Of a DNA stretch of 64,000 bases, positions 1 through 10,291 are shown in pieces (positions within the stretch are counted from its first letter, which is position 1; each line of letters opens with the position of its first letter). The DNA lies in NCBI GenBank assembly GCA_027563935.2, contig CM050449.1, positions 42,692,507 through 42,756,506 on the forward strand, written 5' to 3'. The stretch comes from Costus lasius. Its lineage: Eukaryota > Streptophyta > Magnoliopsida > Zingiberales > Costaceae. The notes beneath the pieces were generated by a model that saw only the letters and a list, made by a program, of their open reading frames with translations, was not told the DNA's origin and ran no database searches. Both the position numbers and the translations under genes were made by a program.

Positions 1-750
1 GCAAAATTGCTTCATTAAGGAAGCAATTGACGCCTAGCCCTTCTCCCTTGATGGTATGAATGCCTCTAAGGCATGTCTTGGGCTGATATGGTACTTGGGC
101 AATTATGGATAGGTTGAATGGAGTTTATGGTAAAGTCTTGGAGACTTTCCTTGTCTCAAACCTCCTCATCCTAGCCCTACACTTGTCATGATCTTGGCCC
201 TTCCCTTAACCGCCTCTTGCCCTATATATGTGACCCTAGCCGCCCCCTCTTATGATGATCGATCCTTGGAGGCGTGAACACAAGAAGAGGGGCGAGAACT
301 AGGAGCAAGGGCGCAACTTCCTCTTTCTTCTTCCATAGCCGCAAGTTTCTCCCTCCTTTCCTCTTGGCGCAAGGAGCTTTGGTGCTTGGCGGCTTGAACT
401 TGGTTGCTTCTTCTCTTGGCGCATCCTTTCCTCTTGGTGGCGCAAGTGTAGTGGAGCATCTCCTTAAGGCTTGGATCTTCTTCCTGAGGCTAGCACCAGG
501 CGTGGAAGAAGAGAACTCAAGAGATCCGTGTGTGTGAGACTGCAGAGGGCGCACACTTGGGCGCCTACATCGGCATCCCTCCAAACCGCTCTTAAGGTAT
601 TTCCTAACTCATCGTGTCGACTCTCTTGCTTGCGATCTTCACTGGGTTTTTGGGACCGGCCTGTTTCGGGGACATTCTTCCGTTGTGCAATGTATGTATG
701 TATGTCTATGACTCTGAAAAATTGTAAAATGTCCCCGGGGTTTCCCAACA
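1..750 (+). mobile_element. LTR-D: 3' part of a copia-type LTR, cut by window edge
   Basis: The segment ends in the LTR-like terminus CCCAACA at 750, and the Athila LTR sequence starts sharply at 751. Its last 300 bases resemble the ends of LTR-C (41692-42586 and 47826-49608): the same stretch around 475-570 (a gctagcaccaggcgtgg core, then gagggcgcacacttgggcgcc-like sequence), then AAG followed by GTAT at 594-600, then the cccggggtttccc end. The first half resembles LTR-B (26830-27070) instead. It is either a solo LTR or the end of a larger element outside the window. Open frames here (for example 222-584) are not conserved in the related LTRs and are not called as genes. Confidence 0.8.
221..230 (+). 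promoter_or_regulatory. Candidate TATA box of LTR-D
   Basis: CCTATATATG lies at the same place, relative to the LTR end, as the AT-rich core of LTR-B (27041-27052) and the TATAAAA of LTR-C (42053). The call is by position and composition only. Confidence 0.45.
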
Positions 751-1354
751 GTACTGCCGTAGTGGCTTCAGAGGTTTTTGTAAGGATTTCGTCCACAATT
801 ACGGCACCGTGAAAATCCTTACGATAGTGCCGTAATTGTTCCGAAATCTCTGAAAGTTTCTGTATGAAATTAGACCTAAATTATGGCACCATGAAAATTG
901 TTACGGCAGTGCCATAATTTGTCCGAAATCCTCTAAAGTCTCTGCCCGATTCTGACCAAAATCACGGCACCATAAAATTCATTATGGTAGTGCCGTAATT
1001 TCACAAAAAACTCGCTGCAATCTGCTGCCATGAAATCCATTATGGTAGTGTCTTGATTTCAGATTACGGCCGTAAAAATAATTACGGCACTACCGTAATT
1101 TCTCTAGAAAGCTTGGTTTTAGTTGAAATTTGATGTTCAAACTCCTCTTGATGATTAGAACTCGCCCAGCATCGAAATTGCTTGAAAACGCGTGATAATG
1201 ATGCCTTTTTACCTGAAATTGATCAAAAACCAAAGAATGTGTAGATTCCGAAGTATGTGGCAAATAATGGATAAAAAGAAAGCAAAAGAGCAAGATTATG
1301 ACTCAAAAGGTTAGTTAATTAGTACGAAAAACACTATGAAATTTAGAGTCATCA
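751..1354 (-). repeat. Athila 3' LTR, inner fragment
   Basis: This matches the 5' LTR from about 60890 (or its duplicate at about 61115) to 61720 and ends at the same base: TGATGACTC read on the minus strand, first base at 1354. The rest of this LTR lies left of the window because LTR-D interrupts it. The two LTRs differ at many sites, often as acggcacc against atagcatc, that is C-to-T and G-to-A changes at CG. This makes Athila clearly older than the copia insertions. It contains several hairpin modules, for example 797-837 with 11-bp perfect arms. Confidence 0.85.
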
Positions 1355-2577
1355 AGCACATAAGGCTCAAACCTTGCTTGTCCTCAAGCAAAAATCAAGA
1401 ATTGATCAAAGGAAAGGATTTTCTCATGGTGAATAAATTTCTAAAATATAATCACCAATGAAAACTTTCACCAAGTGCTTCATAAAATTTCGAATAGACA
1501 TATCATTCTTTGGATTCAATCTTCAAGATCCACTGCTTAATCAAATAAAACTTCAAAACTCATACAATTAATAGAATATCAATTTTAAGACTTCACCCAG
1601 TTTTAATTCTTATCTATCATACTTTTGTTTACAGGAATAGGATTTCCATGATCCTTTTCCACTCATCATCATTTTTTCTTTTTCTTTTTTTTTTGGAGTG
1701 TATCGTCCACATTCTCTAACTCGATTATCACCTTTTTCTGGTGACGAAGTTAGAGTAGATCGATCACATAATCAATATAATAGAACTCATATCTTTTTAG
1801 TAGAAAGAATTTTCCAAAGATAGCGGAGTTTATGTGAGCTGATTCCTCTCATGGCATGCACCCACATAGACACATGCTTTTTCTTTTTGTACTTCAACCC
1901 ATGTCCTTCGGTACCACTGTAAACTTTATACAGTGCCAAGTAGGGGAGTCTTCACTTTATTTGGATCATGGAATCTTTCTTCCCAACAAATAGCAAATAT
2001 TATGAATATCAACTAAATTAATCAATCAATATCAATTCAAAAATTATACTCGTATGCTAATTTTATTTAAAGAATTAGCTTCACTTTAAAATCAAATTCA
2101 TCAAATAACATGTTCACCCAAAATTTTATTTGTCAATCAATGAAAAATTCCAATAGGTAGATATATATTAGAGAAATAAATTCAACATGATAGGTCTAAT
2201 CCTAATCACAATTTTAAATATATAGTTATCATCAAGAGAAATTTCGGCATGATAACGGCTGTATTTTTATGATCAAACAAACCACAGGTGTATATCAAAA
2301 TTACCAATATCAAATCATCAATACTTAATCATATATCATATCAAACATCATAGTGCATCAACCTCAAACATCACAATATCATATACAACCATATCGAACC
2401 AAATCCAGTCAAGTATCAATGGAATCTCAATAAAACCACATTGAAGAAAAAAGTATAGCAAATCATCAAATCATCTCAGTACAACCAAATCGAAAGTATA
2501 TAGCAAGGAAATCTCAAAAGCGAGGATCCGTAGTAGTAGGACACAAGAAGTTTGACACAGTCATCCTTCCAAAGTCC
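1355..2577 (-). other. Athila 3' untranslated region before the 3' LTR; no gene seen
   Basis: On the minus strand the motif CTTGAGGACAAGCAAGG (about 1372-1388) lies just upstream of the LTR; this motif is a familiar one near the 3' end of plant Athila/Tat elements. The stretch is AT-rich with a poly-T run on the plus strand (about 1674-1696). I see no coding frame, RNA gene or further insertion. Confidence 0.6.
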
Positions 2578-4019
2578 TACTCATCTGAATCTGTCTCCTC
2601 GTCATCCTCGTCGTCTCCCTCGGCCTTAGTGGCATCCATGGGATCGTGGGAACCTCCCTCTCCATCACCTCCACCATAAATACCACCCATCCTAGTGTCC
2701 TCGTATCCAAATCGCTCGTAGAGGAAATTACCCATATTTTCCATGTAATTGCTAAGGTTTACAACATTCTAATGCATGTGGTACATAGTATCGGTCATCC
2801 TCTCCATGGATCCCAGCATCCTTTCCATGCGCTGCTCTTGCCTGTACATCTCTGCAGAGAGAGCCTGAAACCCTGGGTCTCGGTAACCCTACCAATCACT
2901 CGAATCTAGGGCAGTGCGATGTGAGGAAGATCCAGTGGGTCCGTGCTGTGGTGGATCGGTGGCTCTAGGGGGTGTGGAATCCATACTCATCCCAAATGGG
3001 TCATCACCCCAAGTAGGAGTTGGTGGAGGTACTGAAGTCTCAGGTGCTGGAGTGGTATAGGAGACACAACTTGGTGACAACTTTCAATTCTCCTGATTTT
3101 GCACTGTAGTTCTTGGTGTGTTCGGCAGTGGCAGGGTTGGGAGCCCAGGCTGAAGAACCAAACAATATGTATCTCCAACTCGGACAATCATCTTCATGGT
3201 AACGCAAGATTCGATGTCTATCCTTGCGTTGCCCCTAGCGACTTCAATCACATAGGGCTCAATACTGAAGTGTAGTGCTATAGGAGTAAGAAATCCTCCT
3301 ATCACTATCGTCCCCCTATTGGCCCTAGCCACTTTATCCAAATGTTTCACGAAAAAGAAAGTCACATCTACAAGATATCCAAGAAGCATACACCAAAGGA
3401 AAAATAGCTCAGTGTGCCAAACCATACCATCGCTATCTCCTCGCCCAAAGATGGTATGTGCAAGAACTCGGTGGGCATATCTAACACATGGGTTTGAGAT
3501 GCTTGTAGCTCTGGCGGATGAAAGTGAAAATCGGGTCTCTGCTGTGATCTGATTCCAAAAAACTTTTTCAATGAATCCAATGGGTGGCTCCGTACGTCCT
3601 CTCTCTGGAAGGTGGAATATGCATCGAATCTCTTTGAATGAGAGTTTCTTATCCTCATTGGCCATCCTAAACCTAATCTCTCCTTCAACTGAATTATCCT
3701 CATACTCATCCCAATCTACCTCCAAACTACTAAGAAACTCTAGCACTATAGGTAGGTATGTCTGGGGAGTCATGTCAAAGAATTGCCTTGTACCCATGCG
3801 GTCAAACATCCACAACACATCTTCCTTCAACCCCAAGAGATCCAATGCTCGTGTATCAGTATATTTGGTCTTAACAATGCACCCTGCAAGAAGTTGATTG
3901 TACCTTTATTCCTGAACTTCATCCTTGAATATGATACCAAAAAGGGTTTGGTGCAAGCACTGGAGTTTTGGCTGGGGCTTTCCCCTTCCTCTTAGAAACC
4001 ATCCTCTTGACTGGTGACA
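2578..4019 (-). pseudogene. Athila ORF downstream of pol (env-position ORF), broken
   Basis: Read from an ATG at 4019, the first residues are rich in K and R (SKRKGK), resembling a nuclear localisation signal. The central open part (3845-3084) resembles the Athila ORF family of plant retrotransposons, with a segment around DRMGTRQFFDM followed by a helical domain containing hydrophobic stretches. The C-terminal part is P/T/S-rich, then a predicted coiled coil rich in M, E, Q and R (about 2860-2720), then an acidic tail ending in TDSDE and a TAG at 2578. There is a frameshift near 3846-3930 and in-frame stops near 3084, 2889 and 2767. The family sits where env lies in retroviruses, but its function is unknown and I see no signal peptide or clear fusion domain. 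Confidence 0.75.
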
Positions 4020-5060
4020 TGGTAATGGAAGCAAAGGAAGCAAACTATTGAAGGAAAAACTAGAACAAGAAGTGTTACCAAAGGCTGAACAATGCTGAAA
4101 ACTGAGTTGGATTCGAGCTTCAAATCTGAATTTCTGAGTTGAAATCGAGCTTCCAATCAACTTGAGGGGTGATCCTCTACCTTTTGCAAAGCCTGCTGGA
4201 GCTGGAAGCAGCTCGATCGACATATGAATAAGAGAAAATGAAAGGGGCGAAATTCGGCGAAAATACAGCGACTGAGCTTGATTCGAGCTCGAGATCTCTC
4301 AAAATTGAAGGTGGAAATCGATAGAAATTAATTAGGAAAGGTCGCAAGGAGATTAGGAAGGCAAGGAATCGAAGAACACGGGAGGTCGGCGCGAAAATGA
4401 GTGAAGAAACCCTAAAAACATGGCACCAAACCCTAAATACGGCACCTAAATCGCATGGGGTCGGGCAGATTATGGTACCATAATGCAATTACGGTAGTGC
4501 CATAAAATCGCGACAATGTCTCGGCTGAGAAAAACGTCAAATTATGGTACCGTGAAGACAAATACGGTAGTGTCGTATTTCGTCCGAAAATTCCAAAAGT
4601 TTTTGTAAGAAAATGCTCCACTTTTACGGTACCGTGAAATTCATCATGGCACTGCCGTAATCTTCACAAGAAAACTAGAAAACTTTCTGGTCAAAATCGT
4701 CCGAAAATACGGTACAGTGAAAATCCCCACGGCACTGCCGTAAAATGCTCAAAAATCCAAAAATTTTCTGTACAAAATCGGACTGAAATTACGACCTGTA
4801 AAATTTACCATGGTAGTGCCGTAATCCACATAATCCTTCTGTAAAGAAGCAACATGAATTATGGTACTGTAATAAAAATTACGGTAGTAACGTAATTTGT
4901 CAAAAATCATGAAAATTGCAAAAAAAATGTATCTAAAAACGAGTAAACGAAAAATTAACCTTGAACAAAATAAATTAAGACGAAAACAAACCAAAAATAA
5001 AGAAAAAGTGATTGGGTTGCCTCCCATGAAGCGCTAGTTTAAGGGTCATTAGCTTGACTG
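4020..5060 (-). other. Athila pol-ORF spacer with LTR-like hairpin modules
   Basis: No coding frame is convincing here. Between about 4430 and 4905 the spacer carries repeated palindrome-forming modules of the type ttacggNA...gtgccgtaa, each separated by text such as tccgaaaatnccaaaagtttttgt. The same module is repeated in the Athila LTRs (751-1110 and 60865-61475). The rest (4020-4430) is ordinary AT-rich spacer with one polypurine-rich patch. Confidence 0.6.
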
Positions 5061-7222
5061 TTATGCAATCAGATTTGCTCGTGGTTCATCAAATAGAAAA
5101 TTCTCTCCTCCTTCAATCTGCTCCTCATGGTAGTAGTGTTTTAAACATTGGCCATTAACTTTAAATATTCCCTTCTCTTCACTCCAAATATCAACTGCTC
5201 CATATGGATAGGTCTTCTTAACCTGAAAAGGTCCAGACCATCGAGATTTAAGTTTACCAGAAAAAAGTCTCAATCTAGAATTAAACAAAAGAACAAAGTC
5301 CCCTAGTTTGAATTCCTTCCTGAGTATGTGTCGATCATGCTACTTTTTAGCCCTCTCCTTATAGATCTTTGCATTTTCATTAGCAGAGAGTCTGATTTCA
5401 TCAAGCTCGTTCAATTGTAACTTTCGTTTCTCACCCGTGCTCTTCAAGTCAAAATTCAATGCTCTAATCGCCCAGAACGCTCTGTGTTCGAGATCTACAG
5501 GAAGGTGACATGATTTATCATAAATCAATTGAAAAGGAGACATACCTATTGGTGTTTTGAAAGCAGTCCAATATGCCCAAAGTGCATCATCAAGCTTGAA
5601 AGTCCAATCTTTCCTTGTTCTTTACACTGTTTTCTCCAATATCCCTTTAATCTCTCTATTCGATATTTCCACTTGTCCACTTGTTTGGGTATGGTATGGT
5701 GTTGCAACTCTGTGATTCACCCCATACTTTCTAAGCAAAGCTAAAAATCTGTGTTCAATAAAGTGGGAGCCTCCATCACTGATCACAACTCGCAGTATTC
5801 CAAAGCGTGGGAAGATAATTCTTTTAAACAATTTCACCACAACCCTAGAATCATTAGTAGGAGAAGCAATGGCCTCCACCCACTTGGAAACATAGTCTAC
5901 TGCCACGAATATATACTTGTTACCTCTAGACGATGGAAATGGTCCCATAAAATCAATCTCCCAAACATCAAATATTTCAACTTCAAGTATAGTGGACAAT
6001 GGCATCTCATTCCTCTTGTTGATGTTCCCCATCCTCTGACAACTATCACAAGACAGTATAAAATTTCATGCATCTTTAAATAAAGAGGGCCAATAAAATC
6101 CGAATTGTAGTACTTTAAAAACAGTCTTCTCAGTGCTAGCATGCCCTCCATATGATGATCCATGACACTATGATAATATATCTTTGATTTCTTCTTCGGG
6201 GATACATCTCCTGAATATGCCATCTGCACATCTCCTAAACACATAAGGCTCATCCCAAAAATAGTGCTTGACATCAGTTAAAAATCTTTTCTTGCCTTGA
6301 TAGCTCAAATCAATGGGAAAGATATTAGCAACAAGATAGTTCACTATGTCGCATACCAAGGAGCCTTAACCTGATCAATTCTCAAAAGTTGTTCCTCAGG
6401 AAAGGAATCATTAATAATATCACCTTTATTATTTTCTACAATTATCCTTGAAAGATGATCTGCAACAAAATTTTTAGTTCCTTTCTTGTCCATGATCACT
6501 AAATCAAATTCTTGTAAAAACAAAATCCATCTCAGCAGGCACGGTTTACTGTCCTTTTTCTGCATCAAATACTTAACCGCTGCATGATCAGTGTACACCA
6601 CAACTTTTTAATTTATCAAATAGGATCTAAATTTATCAAATGCAAAAACAATGGCTAACAGTTCTTTCTCATTGGTGGTGTAATTCTTTTGTGTCTCATC
6701 CAAAGCTTTACTAGCATAGTAGATCACATAGGGCTTCTTTTCCTTCCTTTGCCCTAGAACTGCCCCCACAACAAAATCACTAGCATCACACATGAGCTCA
6801 AAAGGTAACTCCCAGTCAGGTGGCTGCATGATCGGTGCAGATGTTAGGGCCTTCTTCAGTTCCTGAAAAGCAAGCAAGCAACTTTCATCAAAGCAGAATT
6901 TAGCATCTTTACAAAGTAAATCAGTGAGTGGTTTAGCAAGTTTAGAAAAATCCCAGATAAAACACCAGTAAAATCCTGCATGTCCCAAGAAGCTTCTAAT
7001 CTCCTTAACCGTGGTGGCTGGTGCTAGCTTCTCAACTACTTCAACTTTGGCTCTGTCAACTTCAATCCCTCTCTCTGAAATAAGGTGACCCAAAACTATT
7101 CCCTGTCTAACCATAAAGTGACACTTTTCTTAGTTAAGGACAAGGTTAGTTTCTTTGCACCTCTGCAAAACTCGAGACAAATTAGCCAAATAGTCATCAA
7201 AGGAAAATCTATAAATACATAA
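5061..7222 (-). pseudogene. Athila pol remnant: RT (C-terminal half), RNase H, integrase
   Basis: On the minus strand the text begins inside reverse transcriptase, just after the place of the YxDD box, and continues through the RT connection (GHLISERGIEVD, about 7090) and RNase H (about 6830-6440). Next come an integrase zinc-binding region (about 6350-6100), the integrase core with the D, D, E residues in [14 protein letters not shown] and GQVEISNRE (about 5960-5650), and a C-terminal GPF/Y-like domain ([19 protein letters not shown], near 5230). The frame is broken several times, for example near 6605, 6340 and 5622. The end at 7222 is caused by insertion of copia B2 plus a later deletion, so the catalytic half of RT and the protease are missing from the window. 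Confidence 0.88.
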
Positions 7223-7399
7223 TGTTGGTGTATATGCCCTGCAGACCAATGTATGGACATGGTCAGACATTGTTTGAATGTACTTTTATAGAACTATTAT
7301 TCTTTATAGAGGCATGGTCGTTATTATTCAGACTACTCTACCTGCGTTGATGTATTGAGTTGCATATATAATGTCCCAGGAGTTTGGATTGGATCCATT
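7223..7399 (+). repeat. Copia B2 5' LTR, left piece
   Basis: The piece matches, in reverse orientation, 32801-32975 and 41520-41691, the starts of the two LTRs of B1. It ends with the TSD ccatt (7395-7399) where A2 inserted; the LTR continues at 25576. Confidence 0.9.
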
Positions 7400-8591
7400 T
7401 GTTGGGGTATGCCCTTAAGGCTAATGTTTGAGGCCTTGGGATTATATCAGTATCATGTATAAACTCTATGTTTATAAAGGCAATGGTTGTTATTCAGGTT
7501 GTTACATCATCTGCTCCAATATGTATACTTCTGAATAATGTCTCAATGCTGTTCAGCTTGGCTGACATGCAGTATTGTCCTTAGTCGAGATATCTTGGTG
7601 AACATGAGACAGCCTTGATATGATTGAGACTAATGTGTGTTCTAATCTTATAGGATGCTTCGAGCATGGAATAAGATGTAGACTCATGGGTACATTGGAT
7701 GTACTGGACAGACCCTACTTAGGATATTCAATTGCTTGTCACAATGTGAATAATCCTTATATGCGAACAAGTGGCATATTTCCTCTGACTTGAGATCACT
7801 TGTGTTTCTAAATGATGATTGGCATTGTTTTGAGGTAGTTCAATATCATTTGAAACATAATGGTTATAGACTATCTTGGATAATGAACATGAGTCATGTT
7901 AGGGCACTAGTGATAGATATAGGATTGCCGTCTCCTTGATTGGAGTGTGATGTTCTATAGGGGCCCCCTGGATGAGATGATTGAGAAAGTGTATGGCCAT
8001 ACCCAGATGACTATGTTTCATCTGATCTAATCATTCTCATCATATTGGAATTACAGGCTTGACACGCTTGTCCAATAAGAACATCCAGTGGCAAAGGAAA
8101 CACATATGTCAAGTGACTTGGGTTCACACTTGTGCTGTGGTTTGGGTGTAGTCTTGGAAGACTCTTTCCTTTATATCGGGAGACAGTGATGTGTTGCTAT
8201 ATACCCCTCACTGATCATGATAACGTGAGTTATCGTTACCGACATTTAAAGGAAACCCTTAGGGTTGCACAATTTGATGATATAGCTTACTTAAGTCAGA
8301 TCGTGTGGACTGAATTGTTTTGGTTCAGTTTAATGGGATTTAAACTCTGATTGTAAGTGAGATCTGGTCTGATCATGTTTGATTGATTAGGGCTTGAGAT
8401 CGGTAAGCTTTGATCGAGAGAATTGATGCTAGATCGGAGAGATCAAGAGCATCAAGAGATGAATGGTCAGATCTTGAGCCTTTTGGTTTAATGTGATCTG
8501 GATCAAGGCTTGGCTTAATTTGGTCCTTGAACCAAATGAAATGAACCGGCTCATTAAGTGAGCGCATGGTTCAAGTGGAGAGGAAATTGCG
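7400..8591 (+). repeat. Copia A2 5' LTR, left piece
   Basis: It starts TGTTGGGGTATGCCC and matches 23899-25090 of the 3' LTR. It ends at the TSD ttgcg (8587-8591) made by A1; the LTR resumes at 17725. Confidence 0.93.
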
Positions 8592-10271
8592 TGATAGTCC
8601 CTAAAGGGGGTTGGCGAAACCCTAAATAGGCGCATATATATATAAATTTTCACAGCGGAAGCTAGGGCTTCTAGATCGATAGCATGTATGTCATATGATC
8701 AACTAAAACATGTATACATCGAAAAGGAGTCATACCATCGCCATTGCTTTGGATGGCGCCTTGGAAGCAGAGATCGAAAGGGATCTCCTCCAAAAGATGC
8801 GCACACAAGATGTGATCGCCTACTCCTTGTTGATCTTTGTGCTAGCAAAGTTCTCCAAGAATCCTTGTCGAATGGAAGGGATGAGATGACTTGATTGCTT
8901 GGCCGAGACCTCTCCTTGTCGTCAACCCTCTTCACCACACGAGAATGTCGAGAGCCAGAGGCAAGAGGCGACAATAGGGCATGAAGAGAAGCGACGTGAG
9001 GCGTGGTCACGTTTAGCAACATGCTATCCAAAATTAGCAAAGCCTTAACGTGTGATGCGTTCACTCCAAGTGAACCATCACATTTTCCTCTCCCCTTGAA
9101 CCATGCGCTCACTTGATGAGCCGGTTCAATTTGGTTTGGTTCAAAGACCAATTAACCCATGCCATTGGTCTAGATCACAATAAACCCTAAAGGTTCAAGA
9201 TCTAACCGTTCATCTCTTGATGCTCCTGATCTCACCGATCTAGCATCAATTCTCTTGATCGAAGCTTACCGATCTCAAGCCCTAATCAATCAAACATGAT
9301 CAGACCAGATCTCACTTACAATCAGAGTTTAAATCCCTTTAAACTGAACCCAAACAATTCAGTCCACACGAACTGACTTAAGTAAGCCATATCATCAAAT
9401 TGTGCGACCCTAAGGGTTTTCTTTAAATGTCGGTAACGATAACTCACGTTATCACGATCAGTGAGGGGTATCTAGCAACACATCACTGTCTCCCGATATA
9501 AAGGAAAGAGTCTTCCAAGACTACACCCAAACCACAGCACAAGTGTGAACCCAAGTCACTTGACATATGTGTTTCCTTTGCCACTGGATGTTCTTATTGG
9601 ACAAGCGTGTCAAGCCTGTAATTCCAATATGATGAGAATGATTAGATCAAATGAAACATAGTCATCTGGGTATGGCCATACACTTTCTCAATCATCTCAT
9701 CCAGGGGGCCCCTTTAGAACATCACACTCCAAACAAGGAGACGGCAATCCTATATCTATTACTAGTGCCCTAACATGACTCATGTTCATTATCCAAGATA
9801 GTCTACAACCATTATGTTTCAAATGATATTGAACTACCTCAAAACAATGCCAATCATCATTTAGAAACACAAGTGATCTCAAGTCAGAGGAAATATGCCA
9901 CTTGTTTGCATACAAGGATTATTCACATTGTGACAAGCAATTGAATATCCTAGTAGGGTCTGTCCAGTACATCCAATGTACCCATGAGTCTACATCTTAT
10001 TCCATGCTCGAAGCATCCTATAAGATTAGAACACATATTACTCTCAATCATATCAAGGCTGTCTCATGTTTACCAAGATATCTCGACTAAGGACTTTACT
10101 GCATGTCAGCCAAGCTGAACAGCATTGAGAAATTATTCAGAAGTATACATATTGCAGCAGATACTGTAACAACCTGAATAACAACCATTGCCTTTATAAA
10201 CATAAAGTTTATACATGATACTGAAATAATCCCAAGGCCTCAAACATTAGCCTTAAGGGCATACCCCAACA
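8592..10271 (-). repeat. Copia A1 3' LTR
   Basis: Read on the plus strand it runs from TGATAGTCCC to ACCCCAACA. It is bounded by TSD ttgcg on the left and by the polypurine tract complement ATCTCCCACTTGCAC on the right. The 150-codon open frame 9151-8699 occurs in both LTR copies but has no support as a gene. Confidence 0.95.
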
Positions 10272-10286
10272 ATCTCCCACTTGCAC
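10272..10286 (-). other. Copia A1 polypurine tract
   Basis: On the minus strand GTGCAAGTGGGAGAT abuts the 3' LTR start TGTTGGGG. This is the usual plus-strand primer position. Confidence 0.85.
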
Positions 10287-10291
10287 TTAAT

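Noticed and set aside
222..584. Overlapping frames on both strands at the left edge
   Set aside because: They are in LTR-D, in compositionally biased sequence (tct/ctt and gcg repeats), and are not conserved in LTR-B or LTR-C.
751..1110. Possible CRISPR array or satellite from regular palindromes
   Set aside because: Units vary in sequence and length, lie inside an LTR of a plant retrotransposon, and have no unique spacers of constant size.
2646..2909. 87-codon plus-strand frame
   Set aside because: It is antisense to the C-terminal part of the Athila ORF, whose minus-strand reading is coherent.
2578..4019. A true envelope gene
   Set aside because: The position after pol is env-like, but I see no signal peptide, cleavage site or membrane anchor; it matches the Athila ORF family instead.
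7218..7222. TSD of copia B2
   Set aside because: The candidate cataa has no matching copy, since the 3' end of B2 is deleted.
8699..9151. 150-codon minus-strand frame, also present at 16147-16599
   Set aside because: Both copies are in the two LTRs of A1, so identity only reflects LTR duplication. It is not kept in the LTRs of A2 or A3.
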